DNA from: Deltaproteobacteria bacterium
Lineage (GTDB): Bacteria; Desulfobacterota; UBA8473
DNA length: 7,713 nucleotides
Direction of reading: 5' to 3'
NCBI GenBank assembly: GCA_030623035.1
Contig: JAUXFK010000141.1
Coordinates: forward strand, 1-7,713
Position numbers and translations under genes: made by a program. A model generated the notes under the pieces. It was not told where the DNA came from and ran no database searches. It was given only the letters and a program-made list of their open reading frames with translations. Position 1 is the stretch's first letter, and each line of letters begins with the position of its first letter. Positions 6,188-7,713 of this stretch are shown piece by piece.

Positions 6188-7525
6188 CTATAGCTGAATT
6201 ACCGCCTCTTCCGCGGCATTGACAAGCTGGTAAAATATGGGTGAAGCAGTGAGAGCCGGTTGGGTCCCCATCTGAAAAATGGCTATATCGTCTGCAGTCA
6301 TCTCATTGTAAATACAAGCACTAACAGCATTAATAAGCTCTCCCCCACTTTTGGCCCCGGAGATCTGGCCTCCAAGTATTATGCCAGTGCCTTTTTCAAA
6401 GACGAGCTTCACTTTCATTTTTTCTGCTTCGGGCATCCCTCCCGGGTGGCGGTTAATCGCCTCTGCCTCTCCAATGACAATATTGTATCCTTTCTCTTTA
6501 GCAGCACGTTCTGTTAGCCCGGCAACTGCAAAGCAATTTGGGCCCAGAGCAGTTGAAAAGACACCTATCACCCCCCGGTTTGCCCTTCGTATCTCAAACA
6601 GATTTGCCCCGACAATTCTTGCTTCCATGCTAGCTGGGGCACCAAGCTTGAGGTTAGACGGTTTACCGTCAAAAAAGGAAACCTTTTCTGTGCAATCACC
6701 GCAGGCAAAGATATTTTCATCGCTGGTCTGCATATAACGATTCACCTGCATACTCTTTGTAGGTCCTATTTCAAGACCGGCTTTTTTTGCAAGTGTTGTG
6801 TCGGGAGTAGCCCCGATACCAAGAAATACTGCATCTGCTTTCAGCTCTTCACCACTTGCAAGTTTGACCCTGTCGACGTTATCATTTCCCAAAAGCACTT
6901 CCACCTTTTGAGAAGTTAAAATATCAATCCCTCTTTCCTTCAATACACTTTCTGCCACGATACAAAGGTCTTCATCGTAGGCCAACATCAAACAATGGGG
7001 AAGCATCTCCACTATCTTTACATTAATAGCCCGGCTCTTTTTACATTCATCAGCAAACTCCACCCCAATAAAACCACCACCTACAATGACAAGGTCTGAA
7101 GTTACTTTTAGCTTATCCAGGAATTCTTGCAGGTGAAAAACATCCTTTTTACCGGCAAAGACATTCTTTTTATCTACACCCGGAATAGGGGGCACAATTG
7201 GAGTGGATCCTGTTGCGACTACAAGCTTATCATATACCATCTCTTCTCCCTTTGCAGTGGAAAGACACCTGGCTCCAGGATCAATATCAGTAACTTCATC
7301 GATCATCACTTCTACTTTATTTTTATCATATACTGGTTCAGGCAAAAAATTTTTATCCACACTTCCCACGGTCCCAAAGATATAAGGTATGCCACAGGGA
7401 ACAAGGGCATGTTCTTCTTTCCTGATCAACAAGATACTCTTTTCAGGATAATGTCTCCGACAGGTAATTGCGCTAACCATTCCTCCAATACTTCCACCAA
7501 TAATAACAGCATCATACTTCTTCAT
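6188..7525 (-). CDS. FAD/NAD(P)-dependent pyridine nucleotide-disulfide oxidoreductase, CoA-disulfide reductase / NADH oxidase-like
   Basis: This 445-residue flavoprotein has the normal length for the CoA-disulfide reductase / NADH oxidase (Nox) / polysulfide reductase group. The FAD-binding loop is at residues 10-15 (GGSIGG; the third position of the usual GxGxxG is Ser). The single redox Cys is Cys44 in H-A-L-V-P-C-G-I-P-Y, where this group carries its catalytic cysteine. The A-T-G-S motif is at 104-107, the NAD(P)H-binding loop at 148-158 (VGGGFIGVEFA), and the second FAD motif at 271-279 (NIFACGDCT). The last 120 residues or so form the dimerization domain. In the family the Cys forms a mixed disulfide with CoA or cycles through sulfenic acid, and the enzyme reduces CoA disulfide, sulfur/polysulfide or oxygen with NAD(P)H. 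The exact substrate cannot be read from the sequence. The start ATG has a GGGAGG Shine-Dalgarno about seven bases upstream. It is the first gene of the - strand block and lies 60 bases before coaE. No convincing promoter was found in 7526-7713. Confidence 0.9.
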   Translation of the reverse strand: MKKYDAVIIGGSIGGMVSAITCRRHYPEKSILLIRKEEHALVPCGIPYIFGTVGSVDKNFLPEPVYDKNKVEVMIDEVTDIDPGARCLSTAKGEEMVYDKLVVATGSTPIVPPIPGVDKKNVFAGKKDVFHLQEFLDKLKVTSDLVIVGGGFIGVEFADECKKSRAINVKIVEMLPHCLMLAYDEDLCIVAESVLKERGIDILTSQKVEVLLGNDNVDRVKLASGEELKADAVFLGIGATPDTTLAKKAGLEIGPTKSMQVNRYMQTSDENIFACGDCTEKVSFFDGKPSNLKLGAPASMEARIVGANLFEIRRANRGVIGVFSTALGPNCFAVAGLTERAAKEKGYNIVIGEAEAINRHPGGMPEAEKMKVKLVFEKGTGIILGGQISGAKSGGELINAVSACIYNEMTADDIAIFQMGTQPALTASPIFYQLVNAAEEAVIQL

Positions 7526-7713
7526 TCTCTGCCTCCCTCTTTGCTATTTTTCCGACATCTCATCTTAATTCGTCCCTTTAACTTTTTGTATTATTTTAGC
7601 CCTATGAAACAGAAAGCAGTGGCCAAGCTTCAACGGCAATCAAATTTTAACCCGTGCAGAACTCGCATCTAAGTGACCATAAAGAAAGAACAGCATCCAA
7701 CTATTAAATTCAG

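Noticed and set aside
7127..7672. 181-codon + strand open frame over the 5' part of the oxidoreductase gene and its upstream region
   Set aside because: It is mostly antisense to a clear enzyme gene, its product has no domain pattern, and no good Shine-Dalgarno was seen.
7526..7713. Possible promoter for the - strand block, for example TTGAAG and TTTCAT 18 bases apart, or TAAAAT further down
   Set aside because: Each pair matches the consensus at only about four of six positions, or lacks a matching -35, so no promoter can be called.

Overview
The window suggests an anaerobic, moderately AT-rich Gram-negative bacterium, most plausibly a deltaproteobacterial (Desulfobacterota-type) lineage. 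The reasons are two predicted outer-membrane-type lipoproteins, a GAF-type NarX-family histidine kinase, and a CoA-disulfide-reductase/NADH-oxidase-like flavoprotein next to a BilS-like small flavodoxin. This assignment is inference from protein character, not from a database match.

Layout. Two blocks of genes converge on a palindromic element near 4.2-4.36 kb. On the + strand (143-4199) lie a 15-repeat TPR lipoprotein, a LolB/DUF4292-like lipoprotein, and an orphan sensor histidine kinase (GAF - HisKA_3 - HATPase_c). All three start with GTG or TTG. On the - strand (read from 7525 down to 4369) lie an FAD/NAD(P)-dependent pyridine nucleotide-disulfide oxidoreductase, dephospho-CoA kinase (coaE), a short J-domain co-chaperone and a small flavodoxin-like protein. 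coaE and the J-protein gene overlap by 8 bases, and the J-protein and flavodoxin genes are 18 bases apart, so these three read as one operon. The oxidoreductase is 60 bases upstream of coaE and is probably co-transcribed.

How the genes may work together. The two lipoproteins look like an outer-membrane or envelope assembly pair. The kinase is a cytoplasmic-looking sensor with four GAF-region cysteines, and no response regulator lies in the window. The - strand block joins the last step of CoA synthesis with a flavoprotein whose family includes CoA-disulfide reductases, plus a flavodoxin and a J-protein; a thiol/CoA redox theme is possible but not proven.

The clearest structure not explained by genes is 4204-4359. 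It is a 156-base, almost fully symmetric imperfect palindrome with 24-base ends (23 of 24 paired) that fills nearly the whole space between the two convergent blocks. It looks like a MITE or long-palindrome repeat and may also act as a two-way terminator. No tRNA, rRNA, CRISPR array or transposase gene was seen. No gap between genes exceeds 300 bases: 1-142, 1880-2021, 2853-2903, 4200-4368, 4852-4869, 6128-6187 and 7526-7713 hold only the sites noted.
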